A stretch of 64,000 nucleotides of DNA, taken from positions 14,634,501 through 14,698,500 of the forward strand of contig JAKSXM010000007.1 in the NCBI GenBank assembly GCA_022575985.1. The letters are read 5' to 3'. The position numbers were made by a program, and so were the translations under genes. The first letter of the stretch is position 1. Every line of letters starts with the position of its first letter. This document shows positions 10,649 through 19,894 of the stretch, in pieces. This DNA comes from Anagrus nilaparvatae (lineage: Eukaryota > Arthropoda > Insecta > Hymenoptera > Mymaridae). The notes under the pieces were generated by a model. It did no database searches, was not told the origin of the DNA, and saw only the letters and a list, made by a program, of their open reading frames with translations.

Positions 10649-10887
10649 GTATTAATAAACGAAAACGCAACTCTTATGTGCCTCCTGGGCTTTGCCATCT
10701 TTGTGGGATAACTTTTAGTCGATCACAGGATGTTAAACGCCATTTAAAAGATAATCATCGTATTTTTACTGGACCTGAACCTTGTAACCGGTGTGATATC
10801 TGTCATAAGATGTATAAATCTTCCGCCTCTTTGCGTTATCATCTTCGCTATTATCACGGAATATTTGCAAAATCAAGTCGTTCCTAA
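10649..10887 (+). CDS. lola: lola alternative 3' exon, zinc-finger pair (6)
   Basis: Acceptor TCATTTTTAG ends at 10648; joined to exon b (which ends in A) it gives Ser, or Gly from a G donor, then I-N-K-R-K-R-N-S-Y-V. In 79 residues, finger 1 is L-C-H-L-C-G-I-T-F-S-R-S-Q-D-V-K-R-H, closing K-D-N-H with true C2H2 ligands instead of the E-C-G form. Finger 2 is R-C-D-I-C-H-K-M-Y-K-S-S-A-S-L-R-Y-H, closing R-Y-Y-H. The linker I-F-T-G-P-E-P-C-N is longer than usual, so this is the most divergent pair of the array. It ends S-S-R-S; AATAAA is at about 10960. Confidence 0.85.
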
Positions 10888-11230
10888 CTGTCTTATTAAT
10901 ATTATTTATGTTTAATTATTCTGTAAAAATATTATATTGCTAGTTTATACTTAAAACAAATAAATTTTTTATATTATAAAACGCCTTTTTTTTTTTAATA
11001 ATAATAAACTTATATATTTAAAAATTAACTCGCTTCTTCTTCTTTTTTTTTTAATATTTATTAAATATAGGAGATTATTATCATTGTTCTGTTATTATTA
11101 TTTACTGACTGTCTTATGATTAATGTAAATGTATGAAAGTTCCTACAAAAAAAATATTCATTATAATGATTTTATTATTATTATTATTATTATATTTTTT
11201 AATTTTTATTTTTATCTTACTACCTATTTT
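10888..11230. other. Spacer between duplicated units
   Basis: 3' UTR then AT-rich sequence with an (ATT)n run at about 11170-11195. No gene is seen. Confidence 0.6.
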
Positions 11231-11599
11231 AAAAATCTCAATCGTATCATGGATACCCAACGATTTTATGATAAATTATGATAATTAGGAGTCAGAAAAT
11301 CGAATTTTATGTAAATACTTTCAAAAGATCAATATTTTCAATTTACTGGTAGTATTCTTTTTATCCACTTGTTCACATTATTTTTTTTAATAATATTATT
11401 TATAATAAATTAAAGCAAAAAGTGATTAATGGACAGTTTTTACATTTAACTGTAAAGTGTCAATGATAATGCGCACAAAAAAATGCTGCAAAAATCACTT
11501 AAATATAAGAAGTGAACCATGAATTCTAAATTTGATAAACATTATCATATTTTGTAAAAAATTTTTAAATTCAATATAAAATATTTATAAATCAAGATC

Positions 11600-12580
11600 C
11601 ATCCAATTATGCAGCTAAAACTACCCCAACATGAGGTGATTTTGTTATTTTCGCACTTTGAGCGTCCAGGGAATACCCATATTAGGGGTATTTTTATCTA
11701 TTAGAAGGGTGAAATATTGATTATTTTTGAAAAAGAAGCCGAAATTCTTGATTAGCGGTCCAAAAAACGTATAAGAATGTGCTTTGGACACTCAAAATGC
11801 AAAAATAGCAAAAACACCCCTTTTAGGGGTAGTTCTAGCTATTTTAAGGGTGAAATATTAAATATTTATGAAAAGGGAATCGAAATTCTTGATCAGCGAC
11901 CCATAAGCCCGTATGGTGCAAATCTGAGTGCTCAAAGTGCGAATATGTAAGGAAAAACCCTTTTTGGGGTAGTTTTTGCAAATTTAAGGGTGAAGCCCCA
12001 ATTTCTCTGCCAAATGACTCCAATTTTCGTGTTCAGCGAGCCAAAAAACCTAAAGTAGAACAAATCTGGTGTTCGCCAGTGATAATACAACCAAACCCGT
12101 ATTTTGACTGGAGTACCACCCCTATCCACTTTTTAAGGGTTGTAAATAGGGCTAAAATGTATAAAACCTCAATGTATACGAAGTTTACTTAAATTTACAT
12201 AAAAAATATTATTTTCAAACATTTTTCAATAAAATTGGATACCTTTTTCATTAATTTTTCCAAAATTTCCTAATAATGCCTGACCTACCCCTTTCACCCC
12301 CGTTTTTAGGGTATTTTTAAGGGTTGTAGGTGAAAACTAATGTAAGATTCTGAAAGAGCATGAAATTTGACTATAAAGATGAATATAATTAAAAAAATTA
12401 TTAGAAAAGAAAATTAATTTAATAAAAACTTTTCTATTTGATCTGATAGGAACTAAAATTATTTATTTAAAAAATTTTTTTTACATCGACATAAAGATGA
12501 ACTTTTTAGCCACTTATCTATAAGGGAATATACATATTTTTGCTCATTTCCAAAACTCTCCGCCCGGCGTTATAAATCAG
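11600..12580. mobile_element. Inserted repeat with ~135-bp internal tandem units
   Basis: Three diverged units of about 135 bases start near 11610, 11750 and 11885. They share AAGGGTGAAATATT, CGAAATTCTTGAT-AGCG and GGGGTA-TTT phrases. Related sequence occurs at 39.54-40.03 kb and 1.5-1.64 kb. It is absent from duplication copy 1, so it inserted after the duplication. No coding capacity is recognised. Confidence 0.6.
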
Positions 12581-12640
12581 TTAAGATAATAATGAAATAA
12601 AAAAGTAAACTGATTTAAATAATTGTGCTTTCTTTTTTAG

Positions 12641-12679
12641 GTGCTGAATCACTTGAATTTGAATCTTGGCCTATTGAAG
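12641..12679 (+). CDS. lola-array internal mini-exon a' (duplicate)
   Basis: Copy of the mini-exon at 9828-9866 with the same 39-base length, acceptor TTTCTTTTTTAG and donor GGTGAC. It reads [G]-A-E-S-L-E-F-E-S-W-P-I-E. The two copies differ by silent changes (TTG/CTT for Leu, GAG/GAA for Glu), which is the pattern of protein-level constraint. It should feed exon b' at 12745. Confidence 0.65.
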
Positions 12680-12744
12680 GTGACTGATAAAAATATTTAC
12701 TAAATGAATTCTTTGAAATTAATTATTTATTCTTTTATTTACAG

Positions 12745-12888
12745 TTTCTGATGAAATTATAAAGATTGAAATAATTGATGAAACTATCAAGAGTAAAACA
12801 GTTGATGAAACTATCAAGAGTAAACAAACGGATTTATCAGATGATCTCGATATAAAAGAAGCAAAAAAACGTAAATTTCCTCCAAAAA
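12745..12888 (+). CDS. lola-array internal exon b' (duplicate)
   Basis: A 144-base phase-1 to phase-1 exon (acceptor TTTATTTACAG, donor AGTAAG), homologous to 9932-10102 and one repeat unit shorter. It encodes V-S-D-E-I-I-K-I-E, repeats of I-D-E-T-I-K-S-K, then L-D-I-K-E-A-K-K-R-K-F-P-P-K, a good bipartite-type basic signal. Possible downstream partners, all in phase, are the transposase-derived exon at 12950 and the exon chain starting at 16161. Confidence 0.65.
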
Positions 12889-12949
12889 GTAAGATATTTT
12901 TTCATTTGAAAATTTTCGCTTTGCTTACGTTTATAATTTTGTTTTGCAG

Positions 12950-13101
12950 AAAGAGGAGTTTACAAAAAATATTCTACAAATGATGTTGTAAAAGCTTTAG
13001 ATGCAATAAAAAAAGGATTATCTATTCGACAAGCATCTAGGGTATTTAAAATTCCAAAGGCATCTTTACATGCAAAATATATGGGCACCTCGCCCCTATA
13101 A
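12950..13101 (+). CDS. Candidate terminal exon: psq-type HTH captured from transposase
   Basis: GTTTTGCAG ends at 12949 and the next two bases complete a phase-1 codon, which is Lys after exon b' (ends in A). The frame reads K-R-G-V-Y-K-K-Y-S-T-N-D-V-V, then A-L-D-A-I-K-K-G-L-S-I-R-Q-A-S-R, V-F-K-I-P-K-A-S-L, and stops at 13099-13101. This is a complete psq/pogo-type helix-turn-helix, the DNA-binding part of pogo transposases and of the Pipsqueak family. No methionine lies upstream in frame inside the element, so translation would depend on splicing from host exons. If used, the isoform would be BTB plus psq domain, with no zinc fingers. The splice use is inferred; the frame and domain are seen. 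Confidence 0.5.
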
Positions 13102-14109
13102 ACATCACCTGGGCCAAGAAAAACAAATAGTTAAGTGGGTTGAAACTCTTGCTAAAAAGGGGTTTTATGTGACAAAAGATAATTTTTTGGATTCAATAAA
13201 ACTCACTGTTGATTTAAAAAAAAAAAAAATCTTTTTTTCAACGGAAGACCTTCTAATTTCTGGTACACCGTTTTCAAAAGCAGAAACCCTTCACTTTCTC
13301 AAATACTTAGACAAGATTTTGATAAGGAAAGGCACATTGTCTCTGAACAAGATTTACGCGAATGGTTTATCAGGAAAAAAAATAATTTACATGATTTAAA
13401 ACTTTTGAATATTTCTGCTGAAAGAGTTTTTAGTTTAAGTGAATGTGGGTTTTTGTTAGAATCTTCTGGAAATAAATTTCTGTTACATAAAAATGATAAA
13501 AACGCCTTCAATTTACGCAACAGAAACAAAGAATGTTATGCGTCATTTTTAGGAAATGCCGCTGGCCAGTTAGCTCCTACTTTAGTTATTTATGATCCAA
13601 AAATAATAAAACCAAAGTTAACTAAAAATTTTCCAAATGAATTAGCAATTGGTAAAGGTCCTAATGGATGGATGACATGTGAAACGTTTTACAAGTATAT
13701 TACAGATACTTTTTATCCATGGTGTATCAAAAACCACATTGAATTTCCTATTGTTTTATTTATTGATAGTTCCAATACACACTTGTCTCTAGAATTATGT
13801 AATTTTTGTGATAAAAACAAGATAGAATTGGTTCCTTTGCCTTGTAATACAGCACACGTATTGCAACCTATAGATGTTGGAGTTTTCAAACCACTAGAAT
13901 TGTCTTATGAAAAATTAGTAGATGAATGGAAAATTCAAAACAATCTTTCACCTTTAACTAAAAATGATTTTGCTCATGTTTTGAAAAAGGCAATAGAAAT
14001 TACAAATATTAAACTAATTTTAAAAAACAGCTTTGAAAGATGTGGACTCTACCCAGTGAATGAAAATTCATTTGATTATAGTAAATTCAAACTATTTGAC
14101 AGGGAATAA
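12950..14109 (+). pseudogene. pogo/Tigger transposase, two compensating frameshifts
   Basis: Three blocks make a near-complete transposase. 12950-13060: psq-type helix-turn-helix. About 13094-13215: Y-K-H-H-L-G-Q-E-K-Q-I-V-K-W-V-E, a second (Tc5/CENP-B-like) DNA-binding helix set, in the +1 frame. 13228-14109: back in the first frame, starting N-G-R-P-S-N-F-W and running through the DDE nuclease. The return to frame lies in a run of 14 A, so one shift may be slippage or a base-call error. In the nuclease, H-V-L-Q-P-I-D-V-G-V-F and F-I-D-S-S-N-T-H-L-S keep the second and third catalytic Asp. The first is Ser in F-S-L-S-E-C-G-F, where the family has D-E. The last block is open for 293 codons, so decay is recent or the block is under constraint. 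Cutting activity is unlikely. Confidence 0.85.
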
Positions 14110-15755
14110 AAAAGTTGGTTGTTATTAGTTATTTGGTTTAACTTAGCATTCATTTCAAGAACTGAAAAAATATTGATCATAATAAACCAAAAGTGTTCTA
14201 GAATTTCTAAAAATCAAAATTGTATTACAAATTGTAACAATTTCAAGTTAATATTTTAAGTTAATGTAATTAAAGAAACGTTTTGGCACATAATTCTGAA
14301 TGTTATTAACATATAAAGTTCAAATAATGTATGCCATTGATCATTATTAATAAAATCAAAATTTACGATTATAAAAATCCTCACCAATTAAGTTTATTTA
14401 TAAAGAAACTTCTATATTTGTCTTTTAGGCTTGTAAGTAATTTCAAGAAAGATATAGACTTTGATATAAATTTCATCTCTCAATCATCATTAGAACAAGG
14501 TACTTCTATAACTAAGAGTAGAGTTAATGTACGCCCACCACGCTCCAGAGTAGTAGTTCCAACAAATCAAATTTATAAATGTAAAATAATTTGATTTGTT
14601 CAGATGCTTTCGAATTTATAAAAAATCACTCGATTGCACACTCATTGTGTTGTGCGTTAACTGTGATTCAAGTAAGGTGCTAAAATTCTCGAATTAAAGT
14701 GATTCAAATCATTTTTTTACTAAATTTTAAGAACCCAATAACTGTGAAGATATCTTTATGTATGCAAAGTTTTACTCTTTGTATTTTTAAATCAGTTTTA
14801 TAAATTTCCAAACTTTAAAATTGCAATTAAAAGATTAATTCCAAAAATTGTCTTTTTTATAAACCGAATACCATTACTAACTCAAATTGAAAACATTTCC
14901 GTTTTCGAAACATTTTCTGAACGAGTAAGATGATTAAATTAAACTATTTTTAAATTGTCCAGTAATACTGAAAAGATGGCAAATGGCTTGAAACGTTAAG
15001 AAAATTTAAAAAAAATGAGTTTTACTTACTTAAAATGTTATAGATGCCGGTGGGACTTAAAAAAATTTTTTTGACCAAAAATAAAAAAAGAATTTAACGT
15101 ACTTCGATTCATTTCGATTCATTTAACGTTCTTCGACTCAAGAGAGATAAATTATTCAGTTCTATGTAGTGGTAGCTGTAGGTTAAAATTTTTGTACTCT
15201 GATTCCAAAAATAGAATTTAAAACATATACACATTATTTTAGGAATTCACAAATTCTTTTTATTACAAAAGATGTGATTTTAACAGCAATTTAAAAATTG
15301 GTCTTTTTGAATAAGAAATTTTGGTTTGTTAACTTGTTACTTTATTCAAAAATTAAATATTTTTCCTTGACAAATCTTTCATTAAGATTTAGAATAGTCC
15401 CAACGTACTTTAAATTTTAGACTTTAATAAAAAAAATAAAATAAAAATAGTCTCAGTTTTACATCTGACTCAATGAACAAACACATATTGTAAATTTTTA
15501 ATATTGTAAGAAAAAATTTTTTAATTTTTATTAATTATGTAATTTTAGCTTGATAAGTTCAACGAATCAGTTGACGAAACGTCGCTTTAACAACAGCAAA
15601 AAAAAAAATTTTTTTGTAAACTATACATATAATTTTTTCATTTTATTCCATTTGGTCAATAAATTCAAAAAATATTCTATAAATTCAATTATTTAAATTT
15701 TGAAATTTTTTGTATCAAAAAGTCAGAAACTCAAAATTTTATTATTTTTGGAAAG
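14110..15755. other. 3' part of the inserted element, no gene
   Basis: AT-rich, with no domain recognised on either strand. A proline/arginine-rich open stretch near 14500-14590 has no family resemblance. Confidence 0.5.
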
Positions 15756-15924
15756 TTTTGAATTTCCGTATTAATGTTGATAAAATAAAAATCATAATTT
15801 ATTTGAATGCATATTATAAAAAGCATGATTTAAGAAAACAAAAATTTTTATGCTTAAGTAAATGTTATTTTCTTTGCCATTTGTGACTTTGGTTCTGTTT
15901 TCAATTCACAATTTTATTTTCAAG

Positions 15925-16039
15925 TAATTGAATTAACTTTTTATAATTTCTTATATCGTCGAATACGGAACATGATAATTTTATTTTAGGTTCAATATTC
16001 GTCGATATAAAAAATTATAAAAAGTTAATTCAATTAATT
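15925..16039. repeat. Inverted repeat in duplicated intron, copy 2
   Basis: Same hairpin as at 10301-10416: arms contain TTAACTTTTTATAATTTC and its complement, about 40 bases each. Few differences separate the copies. Confidence 0.75.
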
Positions 16040-16160
16040 AAAACAAGTTTATTTTCCAAATTTTTAAATATGTGCTGTAACTTTCAAATGATTTCGCATG
16101 CTTAATTATTGTATTTTTAAACTATTATTTTATTTTTCTTTTAATCATACTTTTTTACAG

Positions 16161-16214
16161 CAAAAAATGAATCGCAAGTCACGTTGCCAAGGATTACTCG
16201 AATTTTTTATGGAG
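16161..16214 (+). CDS. lola-array symmetrical exon d
   Basis: A 54-base exon, acceptor TTTTTTACAG (16160), donor GGTATC at 16215, phase 1 both sides. After exon b' it reads T-K-N-E-S-Q-V-T-L-P-R-I-T-R-I-F-Y-G plus one base. The homologous place in copy 1 (about 10541-10590) has lost the donor (GA for GT) and the acceptor tract, so the exon is dead there or was gained here. Confidence 0.5.
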
Positions 16215-16280
16215 GTATCAGAACTATTTTTAATTTTAAATTAAGCAATAAAATAAATAAATTTTTAAAATAATTTTTAG

Positions 16281-16364
16281 GGAATCAAGAGGCAGATATC
16301 AATAACGATAAAGAAGATTTGGTTTATATTTCTGATGAATATATTCAGCAAATGAAAGTCACGG
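16281..16364 (+). CDS. lola-array symmetrical exon e
   Basis: An 84-base phase-1 to phase-1 exon between TAATTTTTAG and GGTACG. It encodes an acidic stretch, G-N-Q-E-A-D-I-N-N-D-K-E-D-L-V-Y, then I-S-D-E-Y-I-Q-Q-M-K-V-T. It begins at the acceptor that in copy 1 starts the finger exon at 10649, so the duplicates use the same acceptor for unrelated downstream coding sequence. No domain is recognised. Confidence 0.55.
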
Positions 16365-16431
16365 GTACGTTATAAATATTGAAATATTTTTTGGAAATTT
16401 TAAAGTAATAAGAATCGTATGTAATTTTTAG

Positions 16432-16578
16432 CTAGTGAAAGAAGTAAATCATTGGGTTCAGTATCAAAGTCGTCGAAAAATATAAAAAAAGAGATTAAAG
16501 TTGTACCAATTCGTCAATTTTCATTGATAAATCCAATTGTGTTGACTAGACGTAGTTTTCAAATGAATGAAAAGCAAG
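16432..16578 (+). CDS. lola-array symmetrical exon f
   Basis: A 147-base phase-1 to phase-1 exon, acceptor GTAATTTTTAG (16431), donor GGTATAAG (16579). It encodes A-S-E-R-S-K-S-L-G-S-V-S-K-S-S-K-N-I, then a Lys-rich stretch K-K-E-I-K-V-V-P-I and N-P-I-V-L-T-R-R-S-F-Q-M. It is basic and low in structure, probably a linker or nuclear signal. Confidence 0.55.
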
Positions 16579-16647
16579 GTATAAGATTTTCGTAAAAACA
16601 AATTTTTAATGTTTAGTCTGTTTATTAATATTTATTGCTTTATTAAG

Positions 16648-16710
16648 ATTCGCAGGAAACAAATGTCCATTTTACTCACAATAGTGTTCATGTAACATCA
16701 AAAGATGAAG
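16648..16710 (+). CDS. lola-array symmetrical exon g
   Basis: A 63-base phase-1 to phase-1 exon after a weak acceptor (GCTTTATTAAG) and before donor GGTATC. It reads D-S-Q-E-T-N-V-H-F-T-H-N-S-V-H-V-T-S-K-D, then E and a split base. The acceptor lacks a long pyrimidine tract, so inclusion may be regulated. Confidence 0.5.
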
Positions 16711-16773
16711 GTATCTTTCAAGAAGCATAAAAAATAAAATTTATTTTAATAAAAATAAATTACTTTGTTTCAG

Positions 16774-17030
16774 ATCTTAATGACTTAGATATCTCAAAAA
16801 CTGTATCATGTGATCGGTGTTTAAGAAAATTTTCACACAGAGGAAATTTGAATTATCATTTAAAATATCAATGTGATCAAAAGCCACGTTTTAAATGTCC
16901 ATATTGCGATTACTCAAGCAAACATGCTTCCAATTTAAGAAATCAACATATGAAAAAGCATCATCCCCATAAAAAACAATTCATCATTGATTTAGGGGTC
17001 GATGCTGATAAAGCAGAAGAAGATGAATAG
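16774..17030 (+). CDS. lola: lola alternative 3' exon, zinc-finger pair (7)
   Basis: Acceptor TTTGTTTCAG ends at 16773; AT completes Asp, then L-N-D-L-D-I-S-K-T-V. The 85 residues hold finger 1, V-S-C-D-R-C-L-R-K-F-S-H-R-G-N-L-N-Y-H, closing K-Y-Q-C-D-Q-K-P, and finger 2, F-K-C-P-Y-C-D-Y-S-S-K-H-A-S-N-L-R-N-Q-H, closing M-K-K-H-H. The finger 2 helix has one extra residue (R-N-Q-H) before the first histidine. An acidic tail A-D-K-A-E-E-D-E ends the protein. It is the end of the chain a', b', d, e, f, g, with all internal exons in phase 1. The ATG at 16848 is inside finger 1 and is not a start. Confidence 0.9.
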
Positions 17031-17690
17031 GAGCACCGAGATGAGCACCTTGTATTTCGAGTGTGATTTTTATTGAAAATTCTTTATTTTGATTAATTTT
17101 AGAGGTTTTACATGATAAAAATTGTTTGAAATTTCTTTTCTTTTCATGTTTATAGATAATTTTTGAGTAATTTTAGCAAGAAACTTTTATTATTCCAATT
17201 TTTAAAAACATTATCAGCTACATAATTAATATTTTTTATTTTTTTTATAAATTTGTGCAAATTTTAATATTTTATTTAATCATTAATTGTAATTATACTA
17301 ATAAATGTCACTTTTTATTTGGAAATATGTATGTCTGAATAATAATAATAAAAAAAAAATGATTTGACAATATTATGATCTTTAAATCCATAAAAATTAA
17401 TTTTAAATTTAAATTTTTGATTTATGTAATAAAAAATTTTTTTTTTCAAGTACTTTATTTATGCAATACTGTTTAATTATACAATACTTTATTCAAAAAG
17501 ATTTTAAGCTAGTTAAATATTAAATGCATCCAAAAATGTTAAATAAAGTAAAATTGATCCATCCCAGTCAACCCTTCGCATTTTCCAATGGACAATTTTT
17601 AGTAATTAACGTTATTTTGCCCAAAATAAGCAAAAAAATTAAATTTTATAAAAAAGGTTGCTGATTGAGCCAAATTAGAGAACAATTTGT
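17031..17690. other. 3' UTR and spacer
   Basis: AATAAA lies at about 17299. Otherwise AT-rich with no gene seen. Confidence 0.6.
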
Positions 17691-17753
17691 TGCACTCATT
17701 TAACAGTAGAAACTCGCGTGTTAGCATGCCATCTTGACGCGTAACTCAAAACG

Positions 17754-17809
17754 TCAGTTAAAGGTCTTCTTCTTGCCGACTGATGCAGAGAACTTTTGTC
17801 ATCTTCAAG
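17754..17809 (+). promoter_or_regulatory. Candidate internal promoter and non-coding first exon
   Basis: 17690-17810 is an island of higher GC with several CpGs in AT-rich surroundings. It holds an arthropod initiator-like ACGTCAGTTA (A+1 at 17756) and, 54 bases on, the donor CTTCAAGGTAATATT (exon end 17809). A short transcript starting here would splice to the ATG-bearing exon at 18211. No TATA box is placed convincingly, and the call is inference from composition plus motif. Confidence 0.35.
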
Positions 17810-18210
17810 GTAATATTATAATGTATTTAATACAATCTGAAAATATATTTAGATGTAATATCTACTAACTGAGTGACTTTTTGTATATTGACAGTATGTA
17901 ACAAATTTAATTACACAGGGAAAATTTTTCTGTTTTCCAAATGAATTTGCATTTTGAGCTCGAAAAAATACATTTTAAAGTTTAATTAGATTAAGGCTCT
18001 AATGTTTTATACCGTCTTTCATAATGTTCACGATTGCTTTACTTGAACTTTGTGGCAGATTTTGGAAGTTTTTTTTTAAAGTACAAGAGTTTGTGGTTCA
18101 ATATTACTCATGTCACAGAAAACTTGTACAGTACTTACCTTTTCCTTATGACCCTATCAATTAAAGTATTATTAAAATTTTTGTTTTCTAAAATAATTTT
18201 TTTTTTTTAG

Positions 18211-18326
18211 AATTAGATTAGTACAGCAACTGAAGAGGTTTTTGTATAAAAATCAAAACCATTTAGAAATATATGTATTAAAAATGGAAGAATTCAATGA
18301 AAACTATTTTGGAAATTGGTCAAACA
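18211..18326 (+). CDS. Candidate start exon (M-E-E-F...) for the finger exon at 19044
   Basis: After a T-rich acceptor (TTTTTTTTTTAG, 18210), a leader of 73 bases precedes ATG at 18284. The frame reads M-E-E-F-N-E-N-Y-F-G-N-W-S-N and leaves one base before donor AGTAAAAG at 18327, which is phase 1. That is exactly the phase of the acceptor at 19043, giving Ile at the join. It would let the following multi-finger exon be made as a separate protein without a BTB domain, from the candidate promoter at 17756. The aromatic/acidic start peptide has no domain. Confidence 0.45.
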
Positions 18327-19043
18327 GTAAAAGTATCATTTATTAATTATCAATTATCATTTTCCTTTAATAAATGGATTAACTAGCAAGAAAAAGACAT
18401 TCGTTATATTTTATTGCACAATTAATTATTCATTGCATTTTCTCAAATTTTCACCAAAATGAATTTCTTTGTTAATAAAATAAATTTTTTTAGCACTATG
18501 TTTTTCAAGCTAAAACTGCATTTTTGTTTTTCAATTTTTTTTTTAAATTTAATTTATTATAAATATAAAAAATAAAACTGATAATTTTGACATATTTTGT
18601 TTTTATTTTTTTCTTCAAACCTGTATTGATACTCTAGGAATCAAAAAGTTTTCTTTCATTTGTTCGATTACTCATATGCTTTAGCTAAATGTAAAACTTT
18701 TCTAACATATCTATGAAAGAGAGCTTTAAGCTTAAATGAAATGTTCCTTACAATATCATTTTTTTAGCAGCTTTGTGATGTATCTCAAAATTCAAGTTTA
18801 AAAAATGCTTAAATAACCTTGTGACAAAAATGATTGTATCAGACATTATTCCAAAGCTTTCTAAACCTCTAACCAATTCTGTTGATAATTTTTGGGTAAA
18901 TACTTACAACCATCTGTTTGCATGATATTAAATTTTCATTTTAATTTCACTAATACCTGGTTTTCCAAGTTTAAAATTCTAACTTAGCAACAAACAGTTT
19001 TTTAGACAATGCATTTAATATTTTTTTTACAATTTGGTTACAG

Positions 19044-19894
19044 TTATAATTCAGCTTAAAAAAGCAAGAGACTACAGCGAAGATGATGAAGACATTGACA
19101 TTTTGAATTCTGATGATGAAACAGAAGATGATGTGTATACTGGTGATAACAAAACAATTGACGAGACAAATCCAGAAGAAAATAGAACAGTTGAAGAAAT
19201 AAATAAAGAAGAAAATAAAACAATAGATGAAACAAAAAAACCAGAAAAGAGTTCTAAAATTAAGTCTGAGGTTCCTGCCAAGAAAGTGAAACTTGACGAT
19301 GACATAGAAATGAATTTAGCTTTAGATAGTGACAGTGGCGATAACTCAGAAGCAGAAAAGGCAAACGTTGTTGTTAAAAAGCGAAAAGTCAAAGTTGATA
19401 AGAAAAAGAAAAAAGCCAAAGTAATTAAAGAAAACCCTGAAGTAATTAATGAGCAAACTCCTAAAGAGTTTCAATGTGATGAGTGCAAGGATAAATTTTT
19501 AGACAAAAGTAGCCTCAAAGAACATTATCAGAAAAATTTTGAATTATATGAGTATCATTGCACTTATTGCAAATTTGTCGAAGACAGTCCTTCAATTGAA
19601 AAAATAATAAAACACGTTGAAAGGAACCATAAAAATGTGACTTTTTATTGTCTTTCTTACGCTAAATATTGTATTCAGAAATCAAGAATTGCTAGTAAAA
19701 ATGATAATAAGTTTTATTGCGCTAATTGTCCAGAAAATTTTCCGTGTAAACAAAAATTAGAAGGGCATCTCAGAACTGAATGTGGAATGAAATATGTCTG
19801 TTTGGCTTGTCATGAATCAAATCCTAAATTAGCTGAATTAAAAAAACACATTTCCATGAAACATAGGAATTACAGACAAGTTAATAACAAATAG
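19044..19894 (+). CDS. lola: Long acidic multi-finger exon (8)
   Basis: A terminal exon of 283 residues, much longer than the usual 65-130. Acceptor TTGGTTACAG ends at 19043, phase 1. Residues 1-100 are acidic and repetitive (S-E-D-D-E-D-I-D, E-E-N-K-T-I-D-E-T), followed by a Lys-rich block K-K-R-K-V-K-V-D-K-K-K-K-K. The last 140 residues hold F-Q-C-D-E-C-K-D-K-F, H-C-T-Y-C-K-F with H-V-E-R-N-H, a Y-C-L-S-Y-A-K-Y-C block, Y-C-A-N-C-P-E-N-F with H-L-R-T-E-C-G and Y-V-C-L-A-C-H-E-S with H-I-S-M-K-H. This layout is shared with 36894-37621 and 43943-44400. It could be a BTB-linked isoform, or a separate gene if the start exon at 18211 is real. Confidence 0.85.

Larger units (their letters stand above)
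9361..10650 (+). repeat. Tandem duplication, copy 1
   Basis: From 9361 (ATCAATCATGAGCAGTATCA) through the two short exons, the hairpin at 10301-10416 and up to the acceptor at 10648, this 1.3-kb unit is repeated in the same order from 11231 to 16280. Copy 2 is interrupted by two insertions. Homology stops right at the acceptor, so the following exons differ between copies. Confidence 0.85.
12906..15755 (+). mobile_element. Inserted pogo/Tigger-like DNA transposon
   Basis: About 2.85 kb interrupts the intron after exon b'. Copy 1 of the duplication is the empty site (TTCATTTTAATTTGAATTTCCG), while copy 2 has TTCATTT at 12901-12907 and GAATTTCCG again at about 15760. It carries a pogo-type transposase on the + strand and about 1.6 kb of AT-rich sequence after it. 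I could not find convincing terminal inverted repeats or a clear TA target duplication by eye, so exact ends are uncertain. Confidence 0.65.
11231..16280 (+). repeat. Tandem duplication, copy 2, twice interrupted
   Basis: Segments 11231-11600, 12580-12905 and 15756-16280 align in order with 9361-9650, 9775-10120 and 10120-10650. The material between them (about 11600-12580 and 12906-15755) has no counterpart in copy 1 and is inserted DNA. Exon copies a' and b' keep their frame and splice sites. Confidence 0.8.

Noticed and set aside
12010..12130. Minus-strand open frame 11932-12129 as a small gene
   Set aside because: It lies wholly in the tandem repeat units of an inserted element and has no family features.
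14331..14594. 87-codon open frame after the transposase
   Set aside because: No recognisable domain; its internal acceptor is not in phase 1 and it lies in inserted DNA.
19072..19419. Minus-strand open frame rich in Ser and Phe
   Set aside because: It is the antisense shadow of the acidic/lysine-rich lead of the exon at 19044.
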